Below are positions 35,368 to 43,855 of a stretch of 52,958 nt of DNA, piece by piece (positions within the stretch are counted from its first letter, which is position 1; every line of letters begins with the position of its first letter). The position numbers and the translations under genes were made by a program. Origin of the DNA: CAG-177 sp964587915 (lineage in GTDB: Bacteria > Bacillota > Clostridia > Oscillospirales > Acutalibacteraceae); NCBI GenBank assembly GCA_964587915.1, contig CAZPMK010000010.1, forward strand, positions 1 to 52,958. Reading direction: 5' to 3'. Below the pieces are notes generated by a model, which did no database searches, was not told where the DNA came from, and saw only the letters and a list, made by a program, of their open reading frames with translations.

Positions 35368-36684
35368 TTATATTTCAAATTCGGCAAATTCCGCATCAGC
35401 CTTTTCGCCGTCTGCATCGGAAACGGCATATTTGAAGTCCTCGGAAGCAAGAAGCTCCTGCACGGACAATTCGGAATTTTGGAAAGCTATGTTGAGAAGC
35501 TCTATAAAATCACGGATAACCTCACGCGGAGTTATGTTTTTATCCGCACCGATACGCCCGTATTCGATTTTAATAAAGGAAATAAGCTCCTCCTGCCCCA
35601 AGGTACGCTCGTAGTCGAAAAGTCCGGCATGAATATCGGCGAGCTTCTCGGTGAGAACAAGCATTTCCTCGTAGCTGAGCGGATTCAGCTTTATTACGGG
35701 AGCAAGCATATCGGCGTGCTCGTCGGAGCCGAATCTTCCCTGTTCGAGCCTCGAACGCAGAGCCTCATAGCTGTAAATTCCCCGTCTTTGATCCTCTATA
35801 CATTGGAGCGTGCCGCTCATTATTATTCCGAGATGATGTGCTTTGCCCTGCAAAGCATCGTTGTACATGGTCAGAATTTTTTCGTAATTATACTGCCTTG
35901 TTATCGAATTGGGAATTTTATATATGTTTACAAGCTCGTCGATAAGGATTATCATGCCGTCATATCCCGCACGCTTCAAAAATTCCGCAAACAGCTTTAT
36001 GTATTCGTACCAATCGTCATCGGTGATGATGATATTCACTCCAAGCTCCGCTTTAGCCTCGCTTTTAAGGGAATATTCACCTCTGAACCACTTGATGACC
36101 CGTGCCTTGCTCTCGTCATCACCGCCGATGTATGCACGGTAGTACACGGTCAGCAGCCTTGCAAAATCAAAGCCGTGTACCATTTCATTCAGCTCGGACA
36201 TTACCGCTCGTATTCTTTTCTCCGTTTCGGCGGAAAGTCTCGGGTCGTCAAAGCCACAGCCGAGAGAATCCATTGCTTCGTTCTGTACGTTGCTTATCCA
36301 GCGGTCGAGAATGAGGCTGAGTGCTCCACCCTCGGGTCTTGTGCGTGTTGCCATATTGCGAATAAGCTCCTTATATGTGGCAAGTCCCTGTCCCTTTGTG
36401 CCCTGCAAACGGCGTTCGGGGGACAAATCGGCATCGGCAACAACAAAATTTCTGTCCATGGCATAGTTGCGTATCGTTTGAAGCAAAAAGCTCTTTCCGC
36501 TTCCGTATCTGCCCGCAACAAAACGGAACGCCGCTCCGCCCTCGGAAATTATTTCTATGTCGTGAAGCAGAGCGTTGATTTCACTTTCTCTGCCGACGGT
36601 TATATAGGGCAGACCTATTCTCGGCACGACACCGCCCTTGAGCGAATTTATCAGAACCGATGCTATTCTTTTAGGCACCTTCAT
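35368..36684 (-). CDS. Shango-type P-loop ATPase (SngB-like; BREX-ATPase-related domain)
   Basis: A 438-residue P-loop ATPase with the DUF2791/BREX ATP-binding-domain look: an N-terminal VPRIGLPYITVGRESEINAL segment, Walker A VAGRYGSGKSFLLQ, Walker B GMIILIDELVNIY and a sensor-like IIMSGTLQ. Middle of the TerB-ATPase-helicase operon: its ATG (after AAAGGAG) lies inside the end of the TerB gene, overlapping it by 14 bases. BREX itself is excluded because none of its other genes is present. Likely an energy-using partner of the helicase. Confidence 0.86.
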   Translation of the reverse strand: MKVPKRIASVLINSLKGGVVPRIGLPYITVGRESEINALLHDIEIISEGGAAFRFVAGRYGSGKSFLLQTIRNYAMDRNFVVADADLSPERRLQGTKGQGLATYKELIRNMATRTRPEGGALSLILDRWISNVQNEAMDSLGCGFDDPRLSAETEKRIRAVMSELNEMVHGFDFARLLTVYYRAYIGGDDESKARVIKWFRGEYSLKSEAKAELGVNIIITDDDWYEYIKLFAEFLKRAGYDGMIILIDELVNIYKIPNSITRQYNYEKILTMYNDALQGKAHHLGIIMSGTLQCIEDQRRGIYSYEALRSRLEQGRFGSDEHADMLAPVIKLNPLSYEEMLVLTEKLADIHAGLFDYERTLGQEELISFIKIEYGRIGADKNITPREVIRDFIELLNIAFQNSELSVQELLASEDFKYAVSDADGEKADAEFAEFEI

Positions 36685-38137
36685 TTTCTGTTACTCCTTT
36701 CAACTCCTGTGCATAATCCTCTATGATGAACGGGGTTTCACCGTCAAAATCAATGACGGTATCTCCGAAAAGGTCGAAATATTTTTCGTTTATTGAATCA
36801 ACAAGTACCGACAGCATATATCCGTTCTCCCGCAAAAAGCCCTTGTAATCCTCGCCCGAAAGAAGCAGTCTTATCAGCTCGTTTTCCGGGGAAAGACTCT
36901 TTTTCGGAGCAGCAGCTTCGGTATGCGGGATTTCCGCTTCAGGCTCGGTACGGTCGATATCCGCCTCGGTGATCAGCTTTTCGCAGGTCGTTTTTGCCGC
37001 CGTGCGTATGCCGTCGAGCTTTGAAATATCTATGCTTATTTTGGGTCTTGATTGCTCGAGCCTGTAGGCATCATATTTATTTATACCTTTTATAATAAGC
37101 TCGTAAAGTCGCGTATCAAGGGGCATGGGCTTCAGAGCTTTAAGCCCCTTTCTTTTTCGCATTTCACAGTCAAAATCCTTGAGCAGGGATGCAATCACTC
37201 GGTCTGTTGACACCATTATGACAGCTTTTTCACGCATCCAAAAGCCGTTTCTGCAAATATAACGCAGGCTCGAATGCACCGGATAAACGCAGTCCTCATG
37301 CAGACTTTCGGCACAAAAATACATTCCGGGGAACATATAATAATTCTCAATCTGCTTTTTGCCGCAAAGCATATCAAAGGCGGTTTCGTATTCGTCGTAA
37401 TCTCGGCACTCTTTGAGCTCCTTGAACACAAATGCCAACGCCTGCCGTGTTTCCTCGGGATATTTTTTATACAGTGCAGATTGCTCGATGCGGTATCTCG
37501 ACATTTGCGAAACGGCGGAAAACAGCTCCTCGGGATTATCAAGATCGGCATCTCTCAGCGGTGCGGTATCGTCATCGAGAAGAACCAAGCCATCTTCGAG
37601 CAATGAGCGGTCAAGGCCGTTATATATGATGAGGTCATGCATCCAACGTGCATAATACGGGAGGATTCTGTAGTCGAATTCGGCGAATTTTTCTGCAAAT
37701 GTATGCATCTTTTTAAGTGCATCCTCGGGAGATGAAGCACCGATTCCGTTTATCAGCTCAAACGCAAGCAGGTTTGCAAAGGCAAGCGACGACGGCAGTA
37801 TTTCTCCGTGTCTCAATCGGGTTCTCCACGAAAAATAGCCTCGAAGCTCGTGGACGGTCAATTCGGAATAGGTCGGGAATAAACGCGGTATTTCACCGTC
37901 AAAGCGGTATTCATCCTCAAAATCCGCCATAAAGCGTGCCTGCTCCAAAAAAATTTTGGCATCGCGGTTTGCTGACGGCAATACATTTTCACCGATTTTT
38001 CTCATCTCGGCATATTTTTTCGGCGTAAAGTGCTTCATTTTGGAGGCGGGAAAAATCAGCGGTTCATCGGAATACTCTTTCTCCGACAGCCTCAAATTCG
38101 CCATAACCTCTTTTATCAGCTTATCCGTATCGCTCAT
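36671..38137 (-). CDS. Shango-type TerB-N/TerB-C protein (SngA-like)
   Basis: A 488-residue protein with the TerB-N signature (IPRLFPTYSELTVHELRGYFSWRTRLRHGE) around residues 100-135 and a TerB-C-like C-terminus (about 400-488), joined by a helical middle part. TerB modules are linked to membrane-surface stress and phage-defence complexes. First gene of the operon. The ATG at 38135-38137 (after GGTGAG) is preferred over the one at 38147-38149, whose upstream AAGG lies too close. Its promoter is at 38190-38218. Confidence 0.85.
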   Translation of the reverse strand: MSDTDKLIKEVMANLRLSEKEYSDEPLIFPASKMKHFTPKKYAEMRKIGENVLPSANRDAKIFLEQARFMADFEDEYRFDGEIPRLFPTYSELTVHELRGYFSWRTRLRHGEILPSSLAFANLLAFELINGIGASSPEDALKKMHTFAEKFAEFDYRILPYYARWMHDLIIYNGLDRSLLEDGLVLLDDDTAPLRDADLDNPEELFSAVSQMSRYRIEQSALYKKYPEETRQALAFVFKELKECRDYDEYETAFDMLCGKKQIENYYMFPGMYFCAESLHEDCVYPVHSSLRYICRNGFWMREKAVIMVSTDRVIASLLKDFDCEMRKRKGLKALKPMPLDTRLYELIIKGINKYDAYRLEQSRPKISIDISKLDGIRTAAKTTCEKLITEADIDRTEPEAEIPHTEAAAPKKSLSPENELIRLLLSGEDYKGFLRENGYMLSVLVDSINEKYFDLFGDTVIDFDGETPFIIEDYAQELKGVTENEGA

Positions 38138-38189
38138 TTTTCTCACCATCCTTCATCTGCGTATTCTTTAATTGCATAAATTTGATTTA

Positions 38190-38218
38190 ATTATAACAGC
38201 ACTGTGCAAATTTTTCAA
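38190..38218 (-). promoter_or_regulatory. Sigma-A promoter of the Shango operon with TTGCACA in the spacer
   Basis: TTGAAA (38213-38218) and TATAAT (38190-38195), spacing 17, minus strand. A TTGCACA element (38203-38209, read on the minus strand) sits between the two boxes, where a repressor could block polymerase. The same element recurs near the small ORF upstream. Confidence 0.7.
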
Positions 38219-38250
38219 TAGAAAAGTGAACATTTGTGCGTTCTGACGAT

Positions 38251-38284
38251 AAAAAAAGAGGCTGTTTCGCATTGAAACAGCCCC
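38251..38284 (-). terminator. Terminator of the small unit upstream of Shango
   Basis: GGCTGTTTC (38260-38268) pairs perfectly with GAAACAGCC (38274-38282), loop of five, followed by TCTTTTTTT on the minus strand. It separates the 41-residue ORF unit from the Shango promoter. Confidence 0.85.
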
Positions 38285-38427
38285 GAAATTCTCCGGATGC
38301 CGCAGGGCACAGCCCCGACGGGCAACCACAACCGACACATCCGAACGCATCCATTTCAGGTCGCAGAATTTGTTGGTTGCGGCTATATAAAATCACCCGC
38401 AGGTGATGTTTTTGCGAGGGTAGAGGC
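38285..38427 (-). other. Hairpin-rich 3' region of the small ORF transcript
   Basis: Between the small ORF stop and the terminator the minus-strand transcript can form ATCACC-TGCG-GGTGAT (38392-38407), a CGGATG/CATCCG closure (38294-38299 with 38338-38343) around a GGGC/GCCC hairpin, and AGAGGC/GCCTCT straddling the stop codon (38422-38436). GC-rich against AT-rich flanks; may be a functional RNA. A Cys-rich reading frame crosses it but has no ribosome site. Confidence 0.4.
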
Positions 38428-38553
38428 TTAGCCTCTGAGCAATGCATTCAGCTCAAAGATTTTAACGAGCTTTCTGAATGAAATGAATTTCTTATCCTCT
38501 GCGATTTCGTCCATCAGCTTCTTTTCAAGCTCAAGTTCAAGTGTGTTTTTCAT
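38428..38553 (-). CDS. 41-residue small protein upstream of Shango
   Basis: A 41-residue, highly charged helical peptide (MKNTLELELEKKLMDEIAED at the start, ending NALLRG). ATG at 38551-38553 is preceded by GAAAGGATG and by a consensus promoter 33 bases upstream. No signal peptide or membrane helix; the sequence suggests one amphipathic helix or coiled coil. No homologue recognised. It lies in its own transcription unit about 290 bases upstream of the Shango operon in the same direction and shares the TTGCACA element with it, so a regulatory or antitoxin-like role is possible but unproven. Confidence 0.55.
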   Translation of the reverse strand: MKNTLELELEKKLMDEIAEDKKFISFRKLVKIFELNALLRG

Positions 38554-38585
38554 AACATTCATCCTTTCTTTCTGTTGATGTCTCC

Positions 38586-38613
38586 ATTATACTCACTTTT
38601 TCAAAAATGTCAA
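38586..38613 (-). promoter_or_regulatory. Perfect-consensus sigma-A promoter of the 41-residue ORF
   Basis: TTGACA (38608-38613) and TATAAT (38586-38591), both exact consensus, spacing 16, minus strand. It is among the strongest-looking promoters in the window and drives only the small ORF/RNA unit. Confidence 0.85.
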
Positions 38614-38619
38614 GTGATT

Positions 38620-38659
38620 TTGCACAAATATTCATAGTGATATATGTGCAACTTGCACA
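38620..38659 (-). promoter_or_regulatory. TTGCACA operator-like palindrome and half-site
   Basis: TGTGCAA-C-TTGCACA (38645-38659) is a perfect 7+7 inverted repeat with a single central base. A further TTGCACA half-site lies at 38620-38626, six bases upstream of the -35 box. A third copy is in the Shango promoter spacer at 38203-38209. Confidence 0.6.
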
Positions 38660-38709
38660 AGTAATGAACTCTTGCAAATTATCGAGTCTCAACAGAATCG
38701 TTGCTTCTT

Positions 38710-38779
38710 CAAAATGTTTTTTGTTGACTTTCACAAGAAAGGACTCAAAACTTTGTTGAATTTCCACAACAAGAAAGGA
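38710..38779 (+). repeat. Two imperfect 34-base tandem repeats
   Basis: Copies at 38710-38743 and 38746-38779 both begin CAAAA, carry TTGTTGA and TTTC in the middle and end ACAAGAAAGGA. They lie between the glycosidase stop and the small ORF promoter. Confidence 0.5.
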
Positions 38780-38808
38780 TTTTCACCAAAAAAGCGGATT
38801 AAAGTTTG

Positions 38809-41028
38809 TTAAACTTTTTTCTTGGTAATCCTGAATTCAGCGAACATAACGCCCATTGTCGGCTCGCTCATTTCAAGGTCGATACAGCCGTTGCAAATGT
38901 AATCCCTCGGAATCGTATAGCTTGCACTGACAAGTCCCTGTCGAAGCATATCGGCATCGTACCGCTCATTCGACTCTCCGCCGAACTGTTCGCCCTCATA
39001 AATAACATGACCGTTTACGCTGATGCGGTGGCGGGCGTTCTCAATTTTGCTGTCAGCATACGACACGGTAAGAATATAGTCGCACGGTGCGGTCAATCCG
39101 CCTATCTTACAGCGGAACGACAGATTATCATATATATTGAAAAGAGCAGTCGGAATCGAGCCGTTGTTGGTTTGCGGTCGGTCGCCCTGAAAATTCATAT
39201 AAATCTCGCCGCTCTGCTTGAAGCCGCATTCGGACAGCCCGTTGAGAGCAACCGAGAAATAATATTCATCCGCTTCAACGGTATTTCTCTCAAACATACG
39301 CCGCATATATTCGGCAGGCTCGTCAAGTGTTTCGGCATAATCGAGCTTTCCGAGAAGCCACTTGCGGTCGGTAACGGGCAAATCAATGGTTTCGAGCACC
39401 GCTCCCCGCTCCCAGCCGTCGGCATGATAATGCTCGATATCGAGCTGCATTCCGATAAGCTCAAACAGCTTTTTTGCAAGAACGGAAATATCACTGCGTT
39501 CGCTCAAATAACGCTCGTCATACGGTGCCTCAAGCAGCTCTCTGACTCTTGCCAAATCGCCTTTTTCGGCGGCACGCTTTGCACGGGCAATGAGGTCAAG
39601 CTCAAAAATCCGCCGTCTGCGTATTATGAAATCGCATTTTGCACGCATGAGAAGCTGTACAAATCTCCAATTTTCATTGAGGAACGGATATTTTTCGGCA
39701 AGGCGTTCAAACACGGCAAGGGTGGCATCAATGCACGGGTTTTCCGCAGGATCGCACTCCCAATTCAGCTCAAGTCCGAGTATGCCGTCAGCCGCATCCT
39801 CGGCGGGTACGCCGAAAAAGAACAGCCTTGAATAATCAAGCAGAGTTGTTCTCAAATCGCAATCGGAGAAATAATCCATATCCGACCACACGAATTTGTT
39901 TACATCGTCATTCACGCCCTCGGAATAGCTTACCGAACCGACAACATATCGGCTTGTCAGGCGGTGAAGATGCCTGTATTCTCTCGGTCTCGGATTGGTG
40001 CATTCACGGCTGAGTGCCGCAGTCAGAGCAAAATGCCAATCGTCCCTGTCAAAATGCACGGGATATTCGCACCGAACGTTATGGGTTATATCGGGATAAA
40101 ATCTTATCGGATATTTTTCGGGGACAATGCGGCGAAGCTCATCAAGCTCGAACGCTTTATTCGGGCCCGTGATAACACCGTCAATTCCCTCGGGGAATTT
40201 TTCAAGCTCCGCGATAAAATCCTTGCCCCAATGCGGCTTTGAATGCGGTTGCTGTGCCGACGGCCACATCTCTGCCGCGGGATGCGAACGCTTCAGCTCC
40301 TTTGATATCGCCTTGCACCGAGCCATAAGCTCCGCCGCTTCAAAATCACCGGGGTCTCCCCCGGGAACGAACACGGCATTGAGTCTCGGCACACGCTCAT
40401 ACAGCCTTCCGCGTCTTGCCGCCGCCTGTTCGAGAGCTTCATCGTCATTGTTCGGATGCCAAACAGAAACGTCAAGGTCATATTCATCGGCGATTTTCGC
40501 CGCCTCAACAAGAAGCTCCTCCTCGTCATATTTCATCAGGCAATTCCGCTTTGATACGCCGTCCTCATACGGAATATGCTCCACGGTATTCGCCCCGAAA
40601 AACATCATATCAAGATAGTATCTGCGGTAATCCTCAACAGTCCACGCCTCGTAGGTATTCGCCTTTTTCCTGTAGCCCGTCTGGTGTCCCCTTATTTTTT
40701 TGTCGGGAATGTATTCACCTGCGATATCGGAAACGATTTCAATGCCGTTTTCGGATTTTACCGCCTTTCTCAGAAGCATACCTATTGCGTAAATATGCCC
40801 TCTTACACCGCTTGCATACATAGAAACGGCGTCGGTACAGTCAATGCGATAACCGTCCCTCGGAATGAGAGAATCATACAGCAAAAGAAAATCAGCTTTT
40901 TCCGCCTCGGATACTATTTTCACCCTGTCTCCGACTCTGCTTTTCAGCTCGTCCTCAAGCACTCGGGCGGCTGTTTTCGCACCGTCGGCGGCATATATAT
41001 TAAAGCTGTTTATTTCTGTTTTATTCAT
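38809..41028 (-). CDS. Putative glycoside hydrolase (GH20/GH67/GH84-like architecture)
   Basis: A 739-residue protein without signal peptide. Residues about 1-110 look like the N-terminal domain of GH20/GH67/GH84-type enzymes (LEDELKSRVGD, YASGVRGHIYAIGMLLR). A TIM-barrel-like region follows from IRGHQTGYR to about 420, with candidate acids in EHIPYEDG and WHPNNDDE. The rest is helical (about 430-590) and ends in a beta domain. The catalytic pair is not certain. Its ATG overlaps the symporter stop by eight bases, so the substrate is probably a glycoside taken up by that symporter and cleaved inside the cell. Confidence 0.6.
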   Translation of the reverse strand: MNKTEINSFNIYAADGAKTAARVLEDELKSRVGDRVKIVSEAEKADFLLLYDSLIPRDGYRIDCTDAVSMYASGVRGHIYAIGMLLRKAVKSENGIEIVSDIAGEYIPDKKIRGHQTGYRKKANTYEAWTVEDYRRYYLDMMFFGANTVEHIPYEDGVSKRNCLMKYDEEELLVEAAKIADEYDLDVSVWHPNNDDEALEQAAARRGRLYERVPRLNAVFVPGGDPGDFEAAELMARCKAISKELKRSHPAAEMWPSAQQPHSKPHWGKDFIAELEKFPEGIDGVITGPNKAFELDELRRIVPEKYPIRFYPDITHNVRCEYPVHFDRDDWHFALTAALSRECTNPRPREYRHLHRLTSRYVVGSVSYSEGVNDDVNKFVWSDMDYFSDCDLRTTLLDYSRLFFFGVPAEDAADGILGLELNWECDPAENPCIDATLAVFERLAEKYPFLNENWRFVQLLMRAKCDFIIRRRRIFELDLIARAKRAAEKGDLARVRELLEAPYDERYLSERSDISVLAKKLFELIGMQLDIEHYHADGWERGAVLETIDLPVTDRKWLLGKLDYAETLDEPAEYMRRMFERNTVEADEYYFSVALNGLSECGFKQSGEIYMNFQGDRPQTNNGSIPTALFNIYDNLSFRCKIGGLTAPCDYILTVSYADSKIENARHRISVNGHVIYEGEQFGGESNERYDADMLRQGLVSASYTIPRDYICNGCIDLEMSEPTMGVMFAEFRITKKKV

Positions 41029-42496
41029 CCGTCATTTCGTCCTTCATTTCAGTTACTCTGGCTTTTCTGCGTTCCTCAAGCTGTTCAAGCATACGCTCTT
41101 TCTCTTTGCCGTGAACATTGAACAAAAGCAGCGACAAGCCGTAACCGAATCTCGCAACCGCGGGAGCAAGGCAGAATATTCCCCAGATTCCTTTGAGAAC
41201 CTTTGGATTGGTATGCGGAACAATATTGCCGTAGGCATCATGCTGAGGCTTGAATTTTATCCAGTCAAACACCGCACCCGAAAGCATGGCGTGAACGCTC
41301 GATGACAGCTTGTTTACATAGCTCGAAACGGCATTGACTATGCCCTCGTTTCTTATGCCCGTCTGCCATTCGAGATAATCGTACATATCGCCCTTCAAAA
41401 GCGGGTCGCAAACACCCATAACATGATTCGGCAGTCCGCAAATCGTAAGTCCTATAACGATAAGTACAAAATCGAGCCAATAATTTCCCGTAGGCTTCCA
41501 GCCCATGAAATAAAGAAGCGTGTAGGCAATTCCGCCGAACATTCCGGCAGATACCGCCGTTGTTCTGAGACCGAATTTACGAACCAAAGCGGGTGCAAGC
41601 GGAGTTATAACGTAATTGGGCAGACCCGTGAACAGGCTGCAAAGCAATCTGTTGGAAAGACGTCCCGTGCAGTTGAGCCAGAAGAAATCCTCGGAAGCAC
41701 CGCCGACTCCCTTGATTCCGCCGAAAAAGTTTGACAGCAGCAACGCCGCAAGCGGGCGGCAGGTCAATATGGATTTCGCCGATTTGAAGAAGCTGACCTT
41801 TTGCATTTCCTCCTTGGTGGCAACGGAGACACGCTCACGCATATTGAAAAATCCGAATATTGCGGCGGCAACGGCAATCAAAACGAAAAAGACGGTGAAG
41901 CCGGTGTACACCTCGGGCTGAGTTATCGAATTGTTCGTGGCATTCGGCAAAAAGTCAACGAACACGGGCACGAGCGAGGGCAGATAGGTAAACAGATTCA
42001 GAAATTTTTGCGTTGCTATCAGCATACTTCGTTCATTCGTATTCGGAGTTATGTTGTATAAAAGAAGCTCCCAGCCGTTGAGATACGAAAAGCCGATTCC
42101 GTAAATTATTGTTGTAATAAGTGCATATACAAAGCTCTGGGTTGATGAAAACGAGGTCGGTACAATGTAAAAAAGTATGGAGGCTATTGCCCAAAACGGA
42201 ATGGGGAAAATCAAAAACGGTCGCAGTCTTCCCCAACGGGTGCGGCAACGGTCTATGATAACGCCGGATATCGGGTCATCGAGAGCATCCCAAATTGTCG
42301 CTATAGTGCTCAGAGTACCGTAAGCCGTTCCCGAAAGTCCGAGAAAGCTCATCATGAAGTATTGCTTTGTTGCACCCACATAGGAGGTCAGGTTGTTAAT
42401 ACCGTAGGAGGTCAATGCATATGCGGCAACCTCACGGGGTCTTACAAGTCTGCGTTCTTCTCTTTCTTCGGTGTGAACGGTGTTTGAATCGGACAT
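41021..42496 (-). CDS. GPH-family sugar:cation symporter
   Basis: A 491-residue membrane protein with about 12 helices, of the glycoside-pentoside-hexuronide:cation family (MelB type). The diagnostic loop is TIWDALDDPISGVIIDRCRTRWGRLRPF after the second helix; the Asp residues are typical cation ligands in MelB-type carriers. It imports a glycoside or glucuronide with Na+ or H+. The glycosidase-like gene overlaps its 3' end. Promoter at 42530-42558. Confidence 0.9.
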   Translation of the reverse strand: MSDSNTVHTEEREERRLVRPREVAAYALTSYGINNLTSYVGATKQYFMMSFLGLSGTAYGTLSTIATIWDALDDPISGVIIDRCRTRWGRLRPFLIFPIPFWAIASILFYIVPTSFSSTQSFVYALITTIIYGIGFSYLNGWELLLYNITPNTNERSMLIATQKFLNLFTYLPSLVPVFVDFLPNATNNSITQPEVYTGFTVFFVLIAVAAAIFGFFNMRERVSVATKEEMQKVSFFKSAKSILTCRPLAALLLSNFFGGIKGVGGASEDFFWLNCTGRLSNRLLCSLFTGLPNYVITPLAPALVRKFGLRTTAVSAGMFGGIAYTLLYFMGWKPTGNYWLDFVLIVIGLTICGLPNHVMGVCDPLLKGDMYDYLEWQTGIRNEGIVNAVSSYVNKLSSSVHAMLSGAVFDWIKFKPQHDAYGNIVPHTNPKVLKGIWGIFCLAPAVARFGYGLSLLLFNVHGKEKERMLEQLEERRKARVTEMKDEMTDE

Positions 42497-42529
42497 GAAG
42501 CTCAGCCCCTTACTTTGATTTATAGATTT

Positions 42530-42558
42530 AATATAACACGCACGCTTTTAAAAGTCAA
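42530..42558 (-). promoter_or_regulatory. Sigma-A promoter of the symporter-glycosidase unit
   Basis: TTGACT (42553-42558) and TATATT (42530-42535), spacing 17, minus strand, about 30 bases before the ATG at 42496. Confidence 0.65.
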
Positions 42559-42569
42559 TTTATATTAGC

Positions 42570-42600
42570 AAAAAAGCGGAGCAAAGGCTCCGCCTTTTTT
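42570..42600 (-). terminator. Terminator of the rny-ymdB-ttcA-apgM cluster
   Basis: GCGGAGC (42576-42582) pairs with GCTCCGC (42587-42593), loop of four, with T runs on both sides; it lies just after the apgM stop. Confidence 0.85.
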
Positions 42601-43813
42601 ATTCGGAAAGAAACTGCTTCATCAGCGTATAACCGACGTCAACAAAATCTCCTGTTGCCTTTGCGGTGTTTTCGTTTATCGACTCAACGCCGCTTTGGAT
42701 TTCTCCATTTTTATGATATATCATAAACGGGACGGGGTCACTTGCATGGGTTTTCGTCACTATGGGAGTCGGGTGGTCAGGCAAAATCATTATCTTATAA
42801 TCCTCGCCACAGCCGTTCAAATAATCCAAAACGATGGGCAAAACTCTTTCGTCGATAAGCTCAATTGCACGCACTTTATTCTCCGGCTCATTTCTGTGGC
42901 CGCACTCATCGGGTGCTTCAAGGTGAATATACACCAAATCCCTGCCGTTTTTCCATTCCTCAACGGCGGCATTCGCCTTGCCCTCAAAGTTCGTATCAAT
43001 ATATCCCGTTGCACCCTCAACCTCGGGAGCGTTCATGCCTGCACAAATTGCAATGCCCTTGAGCAAATCAACGGCAGAAACAATGCTTCCCTTTATTCCG
43101 TAGGTCTGCTCGAAATCGGAAAGAACAGGCTTGCTGCCCTCACCCCACAGCCAGATTGAATTTGCGGGTGCCTTGCCCTCGGCAATTCTCTTTTTGTTTA
43201 CGGGATGATCCTTCAAAAGCTCGTAGCTTTCTTTCATCATGGATATGAGCTTTTTTGCTTCGGGAGCCGTTGAAAGATGCTCACCGACAACCCTGCCCGA
43301 AATATCGTGCGGCGGAGTCATTTTGCCGAGATTAACGGTGCCGTTATTCCATATGAGACAGTGACGGTAGCTCACGCCGTTGTAAAATGCAAATTCATCA
43401 TTGCCGAAATGCTCTTGAACCGTCTTGATTATTTCAGCCGCTTCCTCACTTGAAATATCGCCTGCGGAATAATCAAGCATGGTTTTATTCTCGTAGCCCT
43501 CTTCATCGCCGAGAGTGACGATATTGCATCTGAGGGCAACGTCGGTATCTTTCATTTTAACGCCGATGCTCACCGCTTCGAGCGGAGAACGACCCGTATA
43601 GCACACCTTGGGGTCATAGCCCAGAACGCTGAGATTCGCAACGTCGCTTCCCGGCTTCAATCCGTCTGCAACGGTCTTGACAAGTCCCACTCTGCCCCTT
43701 TGGGCAAGATAATCAAAATTCGGTTTTTTCGCAAGCTCCATGGGAGTTTTGCCGTCAAGTGCGGGCACGGGATAATCCGCCATGCCGTCGTAAAGCACCA
43801 CTGCATATTTCAT
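42599..43813 (-). CDS. apgM: Cofactor-independent phosphoglycerate mutase, ApgM type
   Basis: A 404-residue enzyme of the alkaline-phosphatase superfamily, archaeal-type phosphoglycerate mutase, which interconverts 3- and 2-phosphoglycerate. Seen: VVLYDGMADYPVPALDGKTPME with the metal Asp, GSDVANLSVLGYDP with the nucleophile Ser, GRSPLEA, HLEAPDECGHRNE and ILPDHPTPI near the C-terminus. Start chosen at 43813 because AAAGGATG lies eight bases before it; the ATG at 43822 has no room for one. It lies 42 bases after ttcA. Confidence 0.92.
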   Translation of the reverse strand: MKYAVVLYDGMADYPVPALDGKTPMELAKKPNFDYLAQRGRVGLVKTVADGLKPGSDVANLSVLGYDPKVCYTGRSPLEAVSIGVKMKDTDVALRCNIVTLGDEEGYENKTMLDYSAGDISSEEAAEIIKTVQEHFGNDEFAFYNGVSYRHCLIWNNGTVNLGKMTPPHDISGRVVGEHLSTAPEAKKLISMMKESYELLKDHPVNKKRIAEGKAPANSIWLWGEGSKPVLSDFEQTYGIKGSIVSAVDLLKGIAICAGMNAPEVEGATGYIDTNFEGKANAAVEEWKNGRDLVYIHLEAPDECGHRNEPENKVRAIELIDERVLPIVLDYLNGCGEDYKIMILPDHPTPIVTKTHASDPVPFMIYHKNGEIQSGVESINENTAKATGDFVDVGYTLMKQFLSE

Positions 43814-43855
43814 ATATATCATCCTTTCTTGGTTGTTTTCGTTTCATGCGGCGAA

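Noticed and set aside
35308..36726. A 472-codon plus-strand frame opposite the Shango ATPase
   Set aside because: It is the antisense of a gene with clear Walker A and B motifs, has no ribosome site and no recognisable domain.
33115..38137. BREX system, suggested by the ATPase domain
   Set aside because: No BrxA/B/L/X/Z gene is present; TerB plus helicase fits Shango.
38229..38243. GAAC-N8-GTTC, considered as a LexA/SOS box near the Shango promoter
   Set aside because: The Firmicute SOS box needs GAAC-N4-GTTC; the spacing is wrong.
38187..38447. Cys-rich frame crossing the structured region upstream of Shango (CVGCGCPSGLC)
   Set aside because: It has no ribosome site, reads through the strong terminator at 38251-38284 and overlaps the small ORF; treated as chance within a GC-rich RNA.
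38537..38767. A 76-codon minus-strand frame overlapping the small-ORF promoter
   Set aside because: It runs across the consensus promoter and operator and has no ribosome site; the 41-residue frame fits better.
38806..39831. A 341-codon plus-strand frame opposite the glycosidase-like gene
   Set aside because: Antisense shadow: the opposite strand is an operonic gene overlapping the symporter, and the frame lacks motifs and a ribosome site.
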